The position numbers and the translations under genes are program-made. Shown piece by piece: positions 47,722 to 55,999 of a stretch of 64,000 nucleotides of DNA. The first letter of the stretch is position 1. Each line of letters starts with the position of its first letter. The DNA comes from Pusillimonas caeni. GTDB lineage: Bacteria; Pseudomonadota; Gammaproteobacteria; Burkholderiales; Burkholderiaceae_B. The stretch is from assembly GCF_003545815.1 (NCBI RefSeq), contig NZ_PDUW01000006.1, positions 232,479 through 296,478 on the forward strand, in the 5' to 3' direction. The notes beneath the pieces are model-generated. The model had not been told where the DNA came from and did not search any database. It worked only from the letters and a program-made list of their open reading frames with translations.

Positions 47722-48435
47722 TTACATCCCCAGATAGATACGACGGATTTCGTCGTCGTTGACGATGGCCTGCGCCGAACCCGAGGTCATGATGCTGCCC
47801 GCTTCGAGCACGTATGCCGAATCGGCTATGCCCAGCGACAGCGCGGCGTTCTGCTCGACGATCAGCATCGTCAAGGCGCGCTCCCGATTAAGCCGGCTCA
47901 AGGCGCCGAAAATCTCGCCGGTCAACTGAGGCGACAGGCCCAGAGAAGGTTCGTCCAGCAGCAGCAGTTTCGGCGAAGCCATCAAGGCGCGCGCGATCGC
48001 CAGCATTTGCTGCTCGCCGCCGGACAGGCTGCCGGCCGCTTGGGTCTGCCTTTCCTTCAGGCGCGGAAACAATTCCAGCACCATGTCCAGATTGCGCCGA
48101 CGTTCGCTTTTATCGCGCAGCAAAACACCGCCCACCGCCAGGTTATCGGCGACGGACAAGTCGCGGAAGGTGCCACGGCCCTGAGGCACGTGGCCGATGC
48201 CGGCCTGGGCGATTTTCTCGGCCGGCCAGGCGGAAATATCCTGATCGCCATAGACGATGCTGCCGCTGCGCCGTATCAAGCCCGAGATCGCCCGCAGCGT
48301 GGACGTTTTGCCTGCTCCGTTGACCCCCAGCAGCACACTGGCCTTGCCGGGCACCACTTCGAGCTCGACGTTGCGCAGCACGGTGACCGGCCCATAACCG
48401 CCATACAACCCTGAGATTTTCAATCCTATCGTCAT
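47722..48435 (-). CDS. ABC transporter ATP-binding protein LivF
   Basis: 237 residues from ATG 48435 (MTIGLKISGLYGGYG). Walker A GVNGAGKT, signature SLSGGEQQMLAI, Walker B LLLLDEP, switch LIVEQN. It is the standard LivF of the Liv cluster and overlaps the LivG-like gene by 4 nt (ATGA). It energises the LivHM channel. It is distinct from the LivF at 152-862; the presence of VEQN here underlines the odd VDRN in that one. Confidence 0.94.
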   Translation of the reverse strand: MTIGLKISGLYGGYGPVTVLRNVELEVVPGKASVLLGVNGAGKTSTLRAISGLIRRSGSIVYGDQDISAWPAEKIAQAGIGHVPQGRGTFRDLSVADNLAVGGVLLRDKSERRRNLDMVLELFPRLKERQTQAAGSLSGGEQQMLAIARALMASPKLLLLDEPSLGLSPQLTGEIFGALSRLNRERALTMLIVEQNAALSLGIADSAYVLEAGSIMTSGSAQAIVNDDEIRRIYLGM

Positions 48436-49229
48436 GCCGGGGTCCCCAGGTAAACAGCGATCACATCCTCGTTGGCCTGCACCTGTTCGGGCGTGCCGTC
48501 GGCGATGATCATGCCCTGGCTCAGCACCACGACATGCGTGCAAAGTTCCATGACCAGCCGCATGTGGTGCTCGACGATGAGTAAAGTCATGCCGCTTTCG
48601 GAGCGCAGGCGGCGCAGCATGCCGCCCAATTCCTCGACTTCGCCGTGGCTCAGCCCGCCCGCCGGCTCGTCCAGCATCAGCAGCTTGGGCGAGGACATCA
48701 GCGCCCGCGCGATTTCTATTCTCTTGAGCGTGCCGTACGGTAAATCGCCGGTGCGGCGCTGCGCGATGCCTTCGAGGCCGATGTCGGCCAGATGCTTCAT
48801 GGCGCGGTCATGCAACTCGCGCTCCTCGTGCCGAGCCCGGGGCAGCCCCAAGGCGGTTGCAAGGAAACCGGCCTGAGAGCCGAAATGCCCGCCCAGCTGC
48901 ACGTTCTGCACCACCGTCATTTCGGGATACAGGCCCACGTTCTGGAAAGTTCGGCAAATGCCGGTGCTGATGATGCGGTGCGGCGCCATGCTGTCTATGC
49001 GCCGGCACTGGAAATGGATTTGCCCGGTATCGATGGGCACCAGGCCGCTGACGGTATTGAACAGCGTCGTCTTGCCCGCGCCGTTGGGCCCGATCAGCCC
49101 GCAGATTTCATCTTGCCTGACCTGAAAGCTGGCCTGCTTCAATGCCTGTATGCCGCCGAAATTGACACCGACGTCCATCACCTTGAGTATGGGTTCGCCG
49201 CCCTTCGGCGCGGTTTGGGGTGCTTGCAT
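48432..49229 (-). CDS. ABC transporter ATP-binding protein LivG
   Basis: 265 residues from ATG 49229 (MQAPQTAPKGGEPILK). Walker A GPNGAGKT, the LivG-type ICRTFQNVGLYPEMTVVQNV Q-loop, LPYGTLKRIEIARAL in place of the canonical LSGGQ (normal for LivG), Walker B LLMLDEP and switch LIVEHH. Together with LivF it drives the importer. It lies 14 nt after the small Fe-S subunit gene of the molybdenum hydroxylase, so importer and hydroxylase are one transcription unit. Confidence 0.94.
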   Translation of the reverse strand: MQAPQTAPKGGEPILKVMDVGVNFGGIQALKQASFQVRQDEICGLIGPNGAGKTTLFNTVSGLVPIDTGQIHFQCRRIDSMAPHRIISTGICRTFQNVGLYPEMTVVQNVQLGGHFGSQAGFLATALGLPRARHEERELHDRAMKHLADIGLEGIAQRRTGDLPYGTLKRIEIARALMSSPKLLMLDEPAGGLSHGEVEELGGMLRRLRSESGMTLLIVEHHMRLVMELCTHVVVLSQGMIIADGTPEQVQANEDVIAVYLGTPA

Positions 49230-49243
49230 GCTTATCTCTGTTT

Positions 49244-49726
49244 TTATGGGTGGCTGTTCAGCGCGGCCAAAGCCCCGTCGACGATGCCTTGGTACCCCGT
49301 ACAGCGGCAAAGATTGCCGGCCAGTTTTCTGCGCACGGTTTTTTCATCTATGGCTTGGCCGTTCAGTTCGCGGCGCAATTCGACCAGCGTCATCAACACG
49401 CCTGGAGTGCAGTAACCGCACTGCAGGCCGAAATGCTCGGACAAGGCCTCTTGCAAAGGGTCCAGCGTGCCGTCATCCGCGGCCAGGCCTTCGATCGTGG
49501 TGACTTCGCAGCCATCGGCCTGCACCGCCAGCATCAGGCATGAGCGCGCGCTGACGCCATCCACCAGTACCGTACAGGCGCCGCATACACCATGCTCGCA
49601 GCCCACATGCGTGCCGGTCAGTCCCAGGTGATGGCGCAGGGCGTCGGCGAGATTCACGCGCGGTTCGATCTCGAACTCGTAGTCGTCGCCGTTCACCTTC
49701 AGCCGTACGAGCATACGGTCAGTCAT
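49244..49726 (-). CDS. Molybdenum hydroxylase small subunit (two [2Fe-2S], CoxS-like)
   Basis: 160 residues from ATG 49726 ([18 protein letters not shown]). The plant-type cluster is [18 protein letters not shown] with a fourth Cys in ARSCLML. The second, helical cluster is [15 protein letters not shown] and [11 protein letters not shown]. All eight ligands are present. It relays electrons from the molybdenum centre to FAD. It overlaps the FAD subunit gene by 8 nt. Confidence 0.95.
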   Translation of the reverse strand: MTDRMLVRLKVNGDDYEFEIEPRVNLADALRHHLGLTGTHVGCEHGVCGACTVLVDGVSARSCLMLAVQADGCEVTTIEGLAADDGTLDPLQEALSEHFGLQCGYCTPGVLMTLVELRRELNGQAIDEKTVRRKLAGNLCRCTGYQGIVDGALAALNSHP

Positions 49727-50588
49727 CGCGCATCTCCTGTACACGGGCCAATGCACGGCCGACCGCCCGTCGAGTCAGTACTCCGGCCACGTGCTGCTTG
49801 TATTCGGCGGGAATCGTCAGGTCGTCGTCGGCGATGAGTTCGCCCGCACGGCGGGCCAAGTCCTCCGCCATCGAAGCCTGCGGCGCCCGCCCCAGCCAAG
49901 GCGCCGCATCCAGGCATACGGGCGCCGGCCGCAGTCCGCCGACGGCCGCCGATGCGCGCGTGAGTTCGCCTTCACGACCCAATTCGACCAGCACGCCGAC
50001 CGACACCACGGCCAAGGTTTCGCCCCGGCGCGTGACCTCTTCGAACGCCACGCCGTGGCGCTCGGACCGGATGGGAAATTCGACCCGTGCCAGGAATTCG
50101 CCCCGCTTGGCCTTATTGCATAAATAACCGTCATTGAACTCGCGCACCGACATGCTGCGTTCGCCGTCGCGGCTTTTCAGTACCACCGTGGCATCGAGGA
50201 CATACGCGGCCACGATAAGTTCGGCGGTGGGATCCATGTGGGCGATGCTGCCGCCCACCGTGCCGCGATTGCGCGTCTGCTGAAAACCGACATACCCGAG
50301 TGCCTGGATCAGCAAGGGGCAGTGTTCGGCCACCAGCGGGGACAGTTCGGCCTCGCGCTGCCTGGTCATCGCGCCGATGACGAGCTTGTCGCCGCGCAAC
50401 TCGATGCCGCCCAGCCCCTCGACCCGGTTCAGGTCGACGAGATGGTCGGGCGCGGCGACGCGCAGATTCAGCATGGGCATCAGCGATTGCCCGCCGGCCA
50501 GCATCCGTACGTTGTCGAGGCTGGACAGCAGTTGCGTCAGCTCGATGCTGGTGCGCGGCGCGTGATAGACGAACGATGCAGCTTTCAT
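49719..50588 (-). CDS. Molybdenum hydroxylase FAD subunit (CoxM-like)
   Basis: 289 residues. The FAD-binding motifs are MLAGGQSLMPMLNLRVA and RNRGTVGGSIAHMDPTAELIVAA (the xanthine-oxidase family TVGG). The C-terminal CO_deh_flav_C region contains SVGVLVELGREGELTRASAAVGGL. It receives electrons from the Fe-S subunit and reduces an external acceptor (quinone, ferredoxin or oxygen). It overlaps the large subunit gene by 4 nt, and its neighbour at 53049 encodes a ferredoxin reductase. Confidence 0.95.
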   Translation of the reverse strand: MKAASFVYHAPRTSIELTQLLSSLDNVRMLAGGQSLMPMLNLRVAAPDHLVDLNRVEGLGGIELRGDKLVIGAMTRQREAELSPLVAEHCPLLIQALGYVGFQQTRNRGTVGGSIAHMDPTAELIVAAYVLDATVVLKSRDGERSMSVREFNDGYLCNKAKRGEFLARVEFPIRSERHGVAFEEVTRRGETLAVVSVGVLVELGREGELTRASAAVGGLRPAPVCLDAAPWLGRAPQASMAEDLARRAGELIADDDLTIPAEYKQHVAGVLTRRAVGRALARVQEMRDD

Positions 50589-52981
50589 GCGGCCACGGCC
50601 TCGCTGGCGGCGCGCACCAGAGCGCTCAGGCGGATGGGGGTTATCGGGATGTCGCGTATGACCACATCGTAGGGGCGCAAGGCGTCTTCGATCGCCGATG
50701 CCATCGCCGGCATCGCGCCTATGGTGCCGCCCTCTCCAGCCCCTTTTATGCCCAGGGGGTTCAATGGGGTGGGCGACTGCATGTGATGGACTTCGATACG
50801 TGGAGAGACTTCCGCCGTGCTCAGCAGGTAATCGATATAGGTGCAGGTCAGCGGCTGCCCGTCGTCACCGTAGCGCATCCACTCATACAGCGCGCTGCTG
50901 ATGCCGTGCACGGTACCGCCTATGATCTGGCCCTCCAGCATCTTGGGATGAACGATGGTGCCGCAGTCGTGCACGATGAGATAACGCAGTATCGTGACTG
51001 CGCCGGTTTCAGCGTCGACCTCGACCTCCACGACATGCGTGCCGTTGCTGTAGGACAAACCTACGGGCAGGAAATCCACCGCCGCATGCAGGCCAGGCTC
51101 CATGCCGGCCGGCAGCGAATAGCCTGGGCTGCCGGCCAGCGCCTCGGCTATATTGGCCACCGCGCACCGGCGACCGGGCTCAGCCTCGACGTAAACGACG
51201 CCGTCGCATAGCGTCAGCGCGTCGGGCCTGGCTTCGAGCCAGGCGGCGGCCACGCGGAGAATCTTGTCGCGCACCTGGCGCGCCGCCTGATGGACAGCAT
51301 TGCCGGCCGTGACGGCCTGGCGGCTGGCGAAGGCGCCCAGGCCATTCGGAACGGCATCGGTATCGCCGGCGCGCACGCGTATCCGTTCGGGTCGCACGCC
51401 CAGTTCGGCGGCCGCCAATTGAGCCAATAGCGAGATCGTGCCCTGGCCCTGCGAACAGGCGCCGGACGACACGACGACCTGACCCGAGGGCCCGATGCTT
51501 ACCACAGCGCTTTCGAACGGCCCTCGGCCGGTGCCTTCGATATAGTTGGCCAGGCCTATGCCTATGCAGCGCCCTTCTTGCGCGGCGGCCGCGCGGCGCG
51601 CCTCGAAGCCGTCCCAGTCGATCAGTTCCAGCGCGCGGCGCTGCGCCTCGACGTAGTTGCCGCTGTCGTAGGTCATTTCGCCGCCGTCGCGCGTGAACAT
51701 GCCGGTGCGGTACGGCAGCTGCTCCGGCTGGATGAAATTGCGGCGGCGGATTTCGTCACGGCCCAGGCCTATCCGATGCGCCAGCCTGTCCAGCAGCCGT
51801 TCCATCACGAACATGCCTTGCGGACGGCCCGCGCCGCGCGTCGGCGTCGCCGGCACCAGATTGGTCAGGCACAGGGAAAGCTCCAGCCGATAAGAGGGCA
51901 GCACATAAGGGCCCACCAGGTTGGTGGCCGAGTTGTACGGCAGCATCAAGCCATAGGGCGTATAGGCGCCATGGTCGTGTATCAGTGAGCCGCGTATGCC
52001 CAGCAATCGCCCCTGCTCGTCGGCCGCCGCTTCGATTTCCCAATACTGGTCGCGTTCCTGTGTGGTCGCAGTGAAGTTTTCGAAGCGGTCTTCTATCCAT
52101 TTGACGGGCCGGCCCATCAGCATGGACGTGGCGGCCACGGCCAGTTCTTCGGGATGGAAAACGAACTTGGGGCCGAACCCGCCGCCGACGTCGGGCGCAA
52201 TCACGCGCACCCTATCCTCTGCCAAGCCCAGCGAAAGGCACAGGAGACGCTTGGCACGGTGCGGCATCTGGGTGCTGTCCCAGACGGTCAGGTGCTGTGC
52301 GGCATCGTCCCAGCGGGCAACGACGCCGCGCGGTTCGAGCGAATTGCCGCAGCCTTTATGCAAATGGAACTGTTCGGACACCACGTGCACGGCTTTGGCG
52401 AACGCGGCATCGGTGTCGCCATAGCCGGTGACCATGTGCGCCACCAGATTGTCGGGGCAGTCGGAACGTGCGCACGGCGCGCCTTCCTGCAATCCGAGCC
52501 TGGGATCCACCACGATGGGCAGCGGCTCGATTTCCAGCAGCACCTGGGCGGCGGCGTCTTCGGCGAGATGGCGGCTGTCGGCCACAATGATCGCGATGGG
52601 CTCGCCGACGTGATGGACTTCGCCATGGCTGAGCACATGGGGATCGACGTCGAAGCGCAAGGCTTTGGCCGGCATGGCCATGGGAATCCGGTCGCTCTGC
52701 AGCAGGGTGCGCAGGTCGTCATAGAAGAACACCGCGTGCACGCCTGGTATATCGAGCGCCGCTGAAGGATCGGCCTTAAGGATGCGGCCATGCGCGACCG
52801 GACTGCGCAGAAATACCGCATGCAGTTGCCCGTCCAGCCTGATGTCGTCAATGTAGCAGCCCTGGCCGCCAATGAAAGCGGCATGCTCGAGTCTGGCGGA
52901 TGACTGGCCCACCCCACTCGCCGAGGCCATTCTCGCTTCACACGACGCCTGCTGCACGCTTGTCTCCTTTATTTTCGACAT
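50585..52981 (-). CDS. Molybdenum hydroxylase large subunit (CoxL/XdhB-like, MCD-binding)
   Basis: 798 residues. Domains: aldehyde-oxidase a/b hammerhead (about 30-140) and molybdopterin-binding domain (about 160-770). Key motifs: PDVGGGFGPKFVFHPEELAVA, TPTRGAGRPQGMFVMERLLDRL, GACSQGQGTISLLAQLAAAELG and, near the C-terminus, IKGAGEGGTIGAMPA, where the Glu of GEGG is the catalytic base of the family. It lacks the CO dehydrogenase AYxCSFR loop, so it is a ring/aldehyde hydroxylase rather than a CO oxidiser. It adds oxygen from water to an N-heterocycle, aromatic or aldehyde carbon. First gene of the long minus-strand operon. Confidence 0.95.
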   Translation of the reverse strand: MSKIKETSVQQASCEARMASASGVGQSSARLEHAAFIGGQGCYIDDIRLDGQLHAVFLRSPVAHGRILKADPSAALDIPGVHAVFFYDDLRTLLQSDRIPMAMPAKALRFDVDPHVLSHGEVHHVGEPIAIIVADSRHLAEDAAAQVLLEIEPLPIVVDPRLGLQEGAPCARSDCPDNLVAHMVTGYGDTDAAFAKAVHVVSEQFHLHKGCGNSLEPRGVVARWDDAAQHLTVWDSTQMPHRAKRLLCLSLGLAEDRVRVIAPDVGGGFGPKFVFHPEELAVAATSMLMGRPVKWIEDRFENFTATTQERDQYWEIEAAADEQGRLLGIRGSLIHDHGAYTPYGLMLPYNSATNLVGPYVLPSYRLELSLCLTNLVPATPTRGAGRPQGMFVMERLLDRLAHRIGLGRDEIRRRNFIQPEQLPYRTGMFTRDGGEMTYDSGNYVEAQRRALELIDWDGFEARRAAAAQEGRCIGIGLANYIEGTGRGPFESAVVSIGPSGQVVVSSGACSQGQGTISLLAQLAAAELGVRPERIRVRAGDTDAVPNGLGAFASRQAVTAGNAVHQAARQVRDKILRVAAAWLEARPDALTLCDGVVYVEAEPGRRCAVANIAEALAGSPGYSLPAGMEPGLHAAVDFLPVGLSYSNGTHVVEVEVDAETGAVTILRYLIVHDCGTIVHPKMLEGQIIGGTVHGISSALYEWMRYGDDGQPLTCTYIDYLLSTAEVSPRIEVHHMQSPTPLNPLGIKGAGEGGTIGAMPAMASAIEDALRPYDVVIRDIPITPIRLSALVRAASEAVAA

Positions 52982-52998
52982 GGCTATGTTGTTGATAT

Positions 52999-53014
52999 GT
53001 TACCCAACAGTAAC
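52999..53014. promoter_or_regulatory. Operator-like palindrome upstream of the coxL-like gene
   Basis: GTTAC-CCAACA-GTAAC, 18 nt before the large-subunit ATG, in an A+T-rich 67-nt gap. The same spacing and similar arms (GTTAT-N6-ATAAC) occur at 57797-57812 before the flavoprotein gene. This fits a FadR/GntR-type site. Confidence 0.6.
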
Positions 53015-53048
53015 TAACATGCCAATAAAGCGCTTATAGGTATTTTCG

Positions 53049-54383
53049 CTATGTAAATAAGCAGGAATGCGCAATAGCCAGCATCTCGTCCACACTGCTG
53101 ATCTTGCGACGCACTGCCTCCGGCGTGGCGGCCACGCACTCGGCCGCCTCGATTCGCTTCCAACCTTCGAAATCGACCGTCCGCAAGCCGCGTCCCTGTA
53201 TTTTGTCGAGCAAACCCGCGCGGCCTGCACGCCCGCTCGGCGGTATCTCCAGGCAAATACGCTGCGCCACCGCCTCGCCGTCGGCGCGATTGGTGCCGAT
53301 CTTGCCCGAGGGGCCCCTTCTAAGCCAGCCCGCCACGTACAAGCCGCGGCATAGACGCCCATCGTCATGGTGCAGGCGGTTGCCTTCTGGCGCCAGCGCC
53401 AAGCCTTCCAGCGCGCACGCCCTGTATCCTATCGCCGCGATCACCGTCGAGCAGGCCAAGTCGAAAGTCCGCCCGGTGCCGGCCGGTACGCCGTCGGCTC
53501 CCGACTCCATGCGCTCGAACCTGATGCCTTCGACGCGGTCCGCTCCCAGAATCTCCAACGGCTTGGCGTAGAAATGCAGATGAATCCGCTTCGGCTTACT
53601 GTGGGGATCGGCGTGCGCATAGGCCTGCAGGCATTCCAGATTCTTGGCCTTGACCCGCCTGTCGCGCGGCGACAGATCTTCTCCGGGCCGGTCGGGAATG
53701 TCGGCCGGCTCGGCCAGCGCCACCGCCTGTTCCAGCGTGCCCAGCTCAGCCAGTTCCACCGTCGTGAATTTGGCCTGCACCGGGCCGCGCCTGCCCATGA
53801 CATACACTTCGCCCGGCGCGCTTCTTGCGATGTGCTCCAGGGCATAGGGCGCCATGTCGCTGCGCTCCAGTTCGGCGCGCGATTTCGACAGTACGCGCGC
53901 GATGTCTATCGCGACGTTGCCGTTGCCGACGACGACTGCGCCGGGAGCGCCCAGCCTGGGCTGCAAGCCCGCCAGATCGGGATGGCCGTTGTACCAACCC
54001 ACGAAACTGGCCGCGCCATAGACGCCCGGCAGGGTGTCACCGGGTATGCCCAGCGAAGCGTCTTGGGGCACGCCGTGCGCCAGCACGACCGCGTCGTAGA
54101 GCTCGCGCAGTTCGGCCAGCGCAATGTCCCTGCCGATTTCAACGTTGCCGATGAAGCCGACCTGCGGCGACAGCGCAATGCTTTCGAACAGCTCCTGGAT
54201 CTTCTTGGTTTCCTGATGGTCGGGCGCAACGCCATAGCGTATCAGGCCGAACGGCGTGGGCAGCCGGTCTATCAGGTCTATCTGCGCACGAGGCGCCAAT
54301 TCCGTCAACGCCTGCGCTGTATAGAATCCGGCAGGCCCCGCGCCGACGATGGCCACCGACAACGATGCGGCTGGACTGTTCAT
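53049..54383 (-). CDS. Ferredoxin/adrenodoxin-type NADP reductase (FprA-like)
   Basis: 444 residues from ATG 54383 (MNSPAASLSVAIVGAGPAGFYTAQAL). The GxGPAG FAD loop is followed by LPTPFGLIRYGVAPDHQETKKI, AVVVGNGNVAIDIARVL (NADP loop) and WLRRGPSGKIGTNRADGEAVAQRI, which are family hallmarks. It passes electrons between NADPH and ferredoxin; a 7Fe-type ferredoxin gene lies 0.9 kb upstream in the same run. It could re-oxidise or supply electrons to the molybdenum hydroxylase or the flavoprotein. It is separated from coxL by the operator gap. Confidence 0.93.
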   Translation of the reverse strand: MNSPAASLSVAIVGAGPAGFYTAQALTELAPRAQIDLIDRLPTPFGLIRYGVAPDHQETKKIQELFESIALSPQVGFIGNVEIGRDIALAELRELYDAVVLAHGVPQDASLGIPGDTLPGVYGAASFVGWYNGHPDLAGLQPRLGAPGAVVVGNGNVAIDIARVLSKSRAELERSDMAPYALEHIARSAPGEVYVMGRRGPVQAKFTTVELAELGTLEQAVALAEPADIPDRPGEDLSPRDRRVKAKNLECLQAYAHADPHSKPKRIHLHFYAKPLEILGADRVEGIRFERMESGADGVPAGTGRTFDLACSTVIAAIGYRACALEGLALAPEGNRLHHDDGRLCRGLYVAGWLRRGPSGKIGTNRADGEAVAQRICLEIPPSGRAGRAGLLDKIQGRGLRTVDFEGWKRIEAAECVAATPEAVRRKISSVDEMLAIAHSCLFT

Positions 54384-54419
54384 GGTCTTATCTTCACGCC
54401 TGGGCGGCAAAAAGCCTGT

Positions 54420-55241
54420 TTACATGGGTATGGGGCAACGGTCGCATTGAACATTCAGCCTTTTGGCCTGTGCGATAAATTCAGCCGCCCGCGCAACGGT
54501 CACGTCCAGCACGCGCTTTCCCGTCTCGGCATTGGCGCGGGAAGGATCCGAATACGAACCGTGCCCGCCGGTCTTTTCATAGAACTCGGCGGCCGTCGCC
54601 TGCACGAAGGCAATGTTCTGATCGAACGGCGGATCCATTGGAAACGTGGCCGCGAAGGCGGGCAGAGGCCGGTCCGGCATGGGCAGGAATTCGCCGGGTT
54701 TTACCAGTTCGGGATGAGCGTGCAGCATGAACGAGGTTTCGACGTTGCCCGCGTGATGCGAGCCATCGCGGCCGTTGCCGGAAACCTCGCAGACATCCTT
54801 GCGGGCGATGAGATGCGTATCGATGATCGCGACAAAGGCTCCGGTCTTGTAGCGCAGCTTGGCCATTGCAATCTGCATGGGCGGCAGATTGGCCACGCGG
54901 TTGCCGTTCACAAAGACGATCTTGCGAAAGCCGTGCGAGATGAGGCTCTCGCCGATATCCACGCACACCGAAGTCAAGGTTTCGGGCCGCAGCGTGATGC
55001 CGCCGGGGTAAGCCAGGTGATGCGGCGACCAGCCGAAGTGCATGGGCGGCGCGACCAGCACGCCCTCCTGCCTGGCCACAGTCTCGGACACATCCGCGGC
55101 CCAGGCGGTGTCGACCATCAAAGGCGTATGGCGGCCGTGCTGTTCGGTGGCTCCCACGGGCACCATGACAAGGTCGTCGTGTTCCAGATAGGCCGCGATA
55201 TCCGGCCAGGTCAGTTCGTGCAGCCAAACGCTGTCAGCCAT
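54420..55241 (-). CDS. Creatininase-family amidohydrolase
   Basis: 273 residues. Metal-binding segment VPVGATEQHGRHTPLMVDTAWA gives Glu33, His35 and Asp44. HAGNVETSFMLHAHP gives the conserved ETS. The usual NGHGGN (or NGHYEN) motif reads VNGNRVANLPP, so the expected His is Asn114. Family members cleave cyclic amides (creatinine) or formamides. Beside a Mo hydroxylase that could produce a lactam, ring opening of a cyclic amide is an attractive but unproven role. It lies between the reductase and ferredoxin genes with short gaps (36 and 15 nt). Confidence 0.88.
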   Translation of the reverse strand: MADSVWLHELTWPDIAAYLEHDDLVMVPVGATEQHGRHTPLMVDTAWAADVSETVARQEGVLVAPPMHFGWSPHHLAYPGGITLRPETLTSVCVDIGESLISHGFRKIVFVNGNRVANLPPMQIAMAKLRYKTGAFVAIIDTHLIARKDVCEVSGNGRDGSHHAGNVETSFMLHAHPELVKPGEFLPMPDRPLPAFAATFPMDPPFDQNIAFVQATAAEFYEKTGGHGSYSDPSRANAETGKRVLDVTVARAAEFIAQAKRLNVQCDRCPIPM

Positions 55242-55256
55242 CTTGCTTCTCCGTGA

Positions 55257-55592
55257 TCAACGCGCCGCGGGCGCAGGGTCGAATTCGGTATCGAGCTTGT
55301 CCTCGACGTCCATCCAGTCTTCCGCGTCCTGCGGCACCTCGCCGGACCTGAGAATGCGAGGCCACATGGCCGAATACTTGTTGTTGAATTCGACCCAGAA
55401 CGCTGCCCCCGGTACGGTATCGCGCACAATGGCCTCGGCCGGGCATTCGGGCTCACAGGCGCCGCAGTCAATACAGGCCTCGGTCTTGATGACCAGCATG
55501 TTCACTCCTTCGTGAAAACATGAGGCCGGGCAGGACTGCAGGCAGTCCTGGAACTTGCAGCGCACGCATTTATCCGTAACGACGAAAGCCAT
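55257..55592 (-). CDS. 7Fe-type ferredoxin (FdxA-like)
   Basis: 111 residues. Starts MAFVVTDKCVRCKFQDCLQSCP and continues with CIDCGACEPECPAEAI, giving ligands for one [3Fe-4S] and one [4Fe-4S] cluster as in FdxA. The C-terminus (about 55-111) is acidic. It likely shuttles electrons between the FprA-like reductase and an oxidoreductase of this locus. It follows the 2Fe-2S gene by 37 nt. Confidence 0.92.
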   Translation of the reverse strand: MAFVVTDKCVRCKFQDCLQSCPASCFHEGVNMLVIKTEACIDCGACEPECPAEAIVRDTVPGAAFWVEFNNKYSAMWPRILRSGEVPQDAEDWMDVEDKLDTEFDPAPAAR

Positions 55593-55629
55593 GCGGTCTC
55601 CTATCGGACATGTTCTTCAATGGTCGCGG

Positions 55630-55998
55630 TCAAGCCTCTACCGCTCGATTCCGGCGTGGCAATGCCGCGCCAAGGTGCTCCTTGGAGGGCGCGATGTCGG
55701 TCACCAGATCCCTCAGCAAGGCCTTGTCCTGAAGCGGCTTGATCGATGCGCCCTGCGGCGTCAGCCGCGCCGCACAGGCATAAACCACTTCGCCGTCCAC
55801 CAGCACCGAGCACTCTTTGCAGGCGTTCGCATTGATGCAGCTGTAGCGGAAAGCCAGGGAAGGGTCGGTATGCGACCGTATCCACATCAAGGCATCCAGT
55901 ACCGACATGCCCTCGACGTAAGGCACCTCGTAGACGACCGGCTCCTGGCCGCCCTCGTCGGAGCCGCGGGCTACTTCGAGTTTCAATGTATCCTTCAT
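55630..55998 (-). CDS. Stand-alone [2Fe-2S] protein, SdhB/FrdB N-domain-like
   Basis: 122 residues. It matches only the N-terminal Fer2 domain of succinate dehydrogenase/fumarate reductase iron-sulfur subunits: RYSCINANACKECSVLVDGEVVYACAARL gives four Cys. The C-terminal 4Fe-4S domain of SdhB is missing; the adjacent ferredoxin could stand in for it. It lies 1 nt after the stop of the flavoprotein gene, so it is almost certainly its electron partner. Together they look like a minimal soluble fumarate-reductase-like module without membrane anchors. Confidence 0.88.
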   Translation of the reverse strand: MKDTLKLEVARGSDEGGQEPVVYEVPYVEGMSVLDALMWIRSHTDPSLAFRYSCINANACKECSVLVDGEVVYACAARLTPQGASIKPLQDKALLRDLVTDIAPSKEHLGAALPRRNRAVEA

Positions 55999-55999
55999 C

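Noticed and set aside
49244..52981. Aerobic CO dehydrogenase
   Set aside because: The large subunit has TPTRGAGRP where form I CoxL has the AYxCSFR active-site loop, and the neighbours are aromatic catabolism genes.
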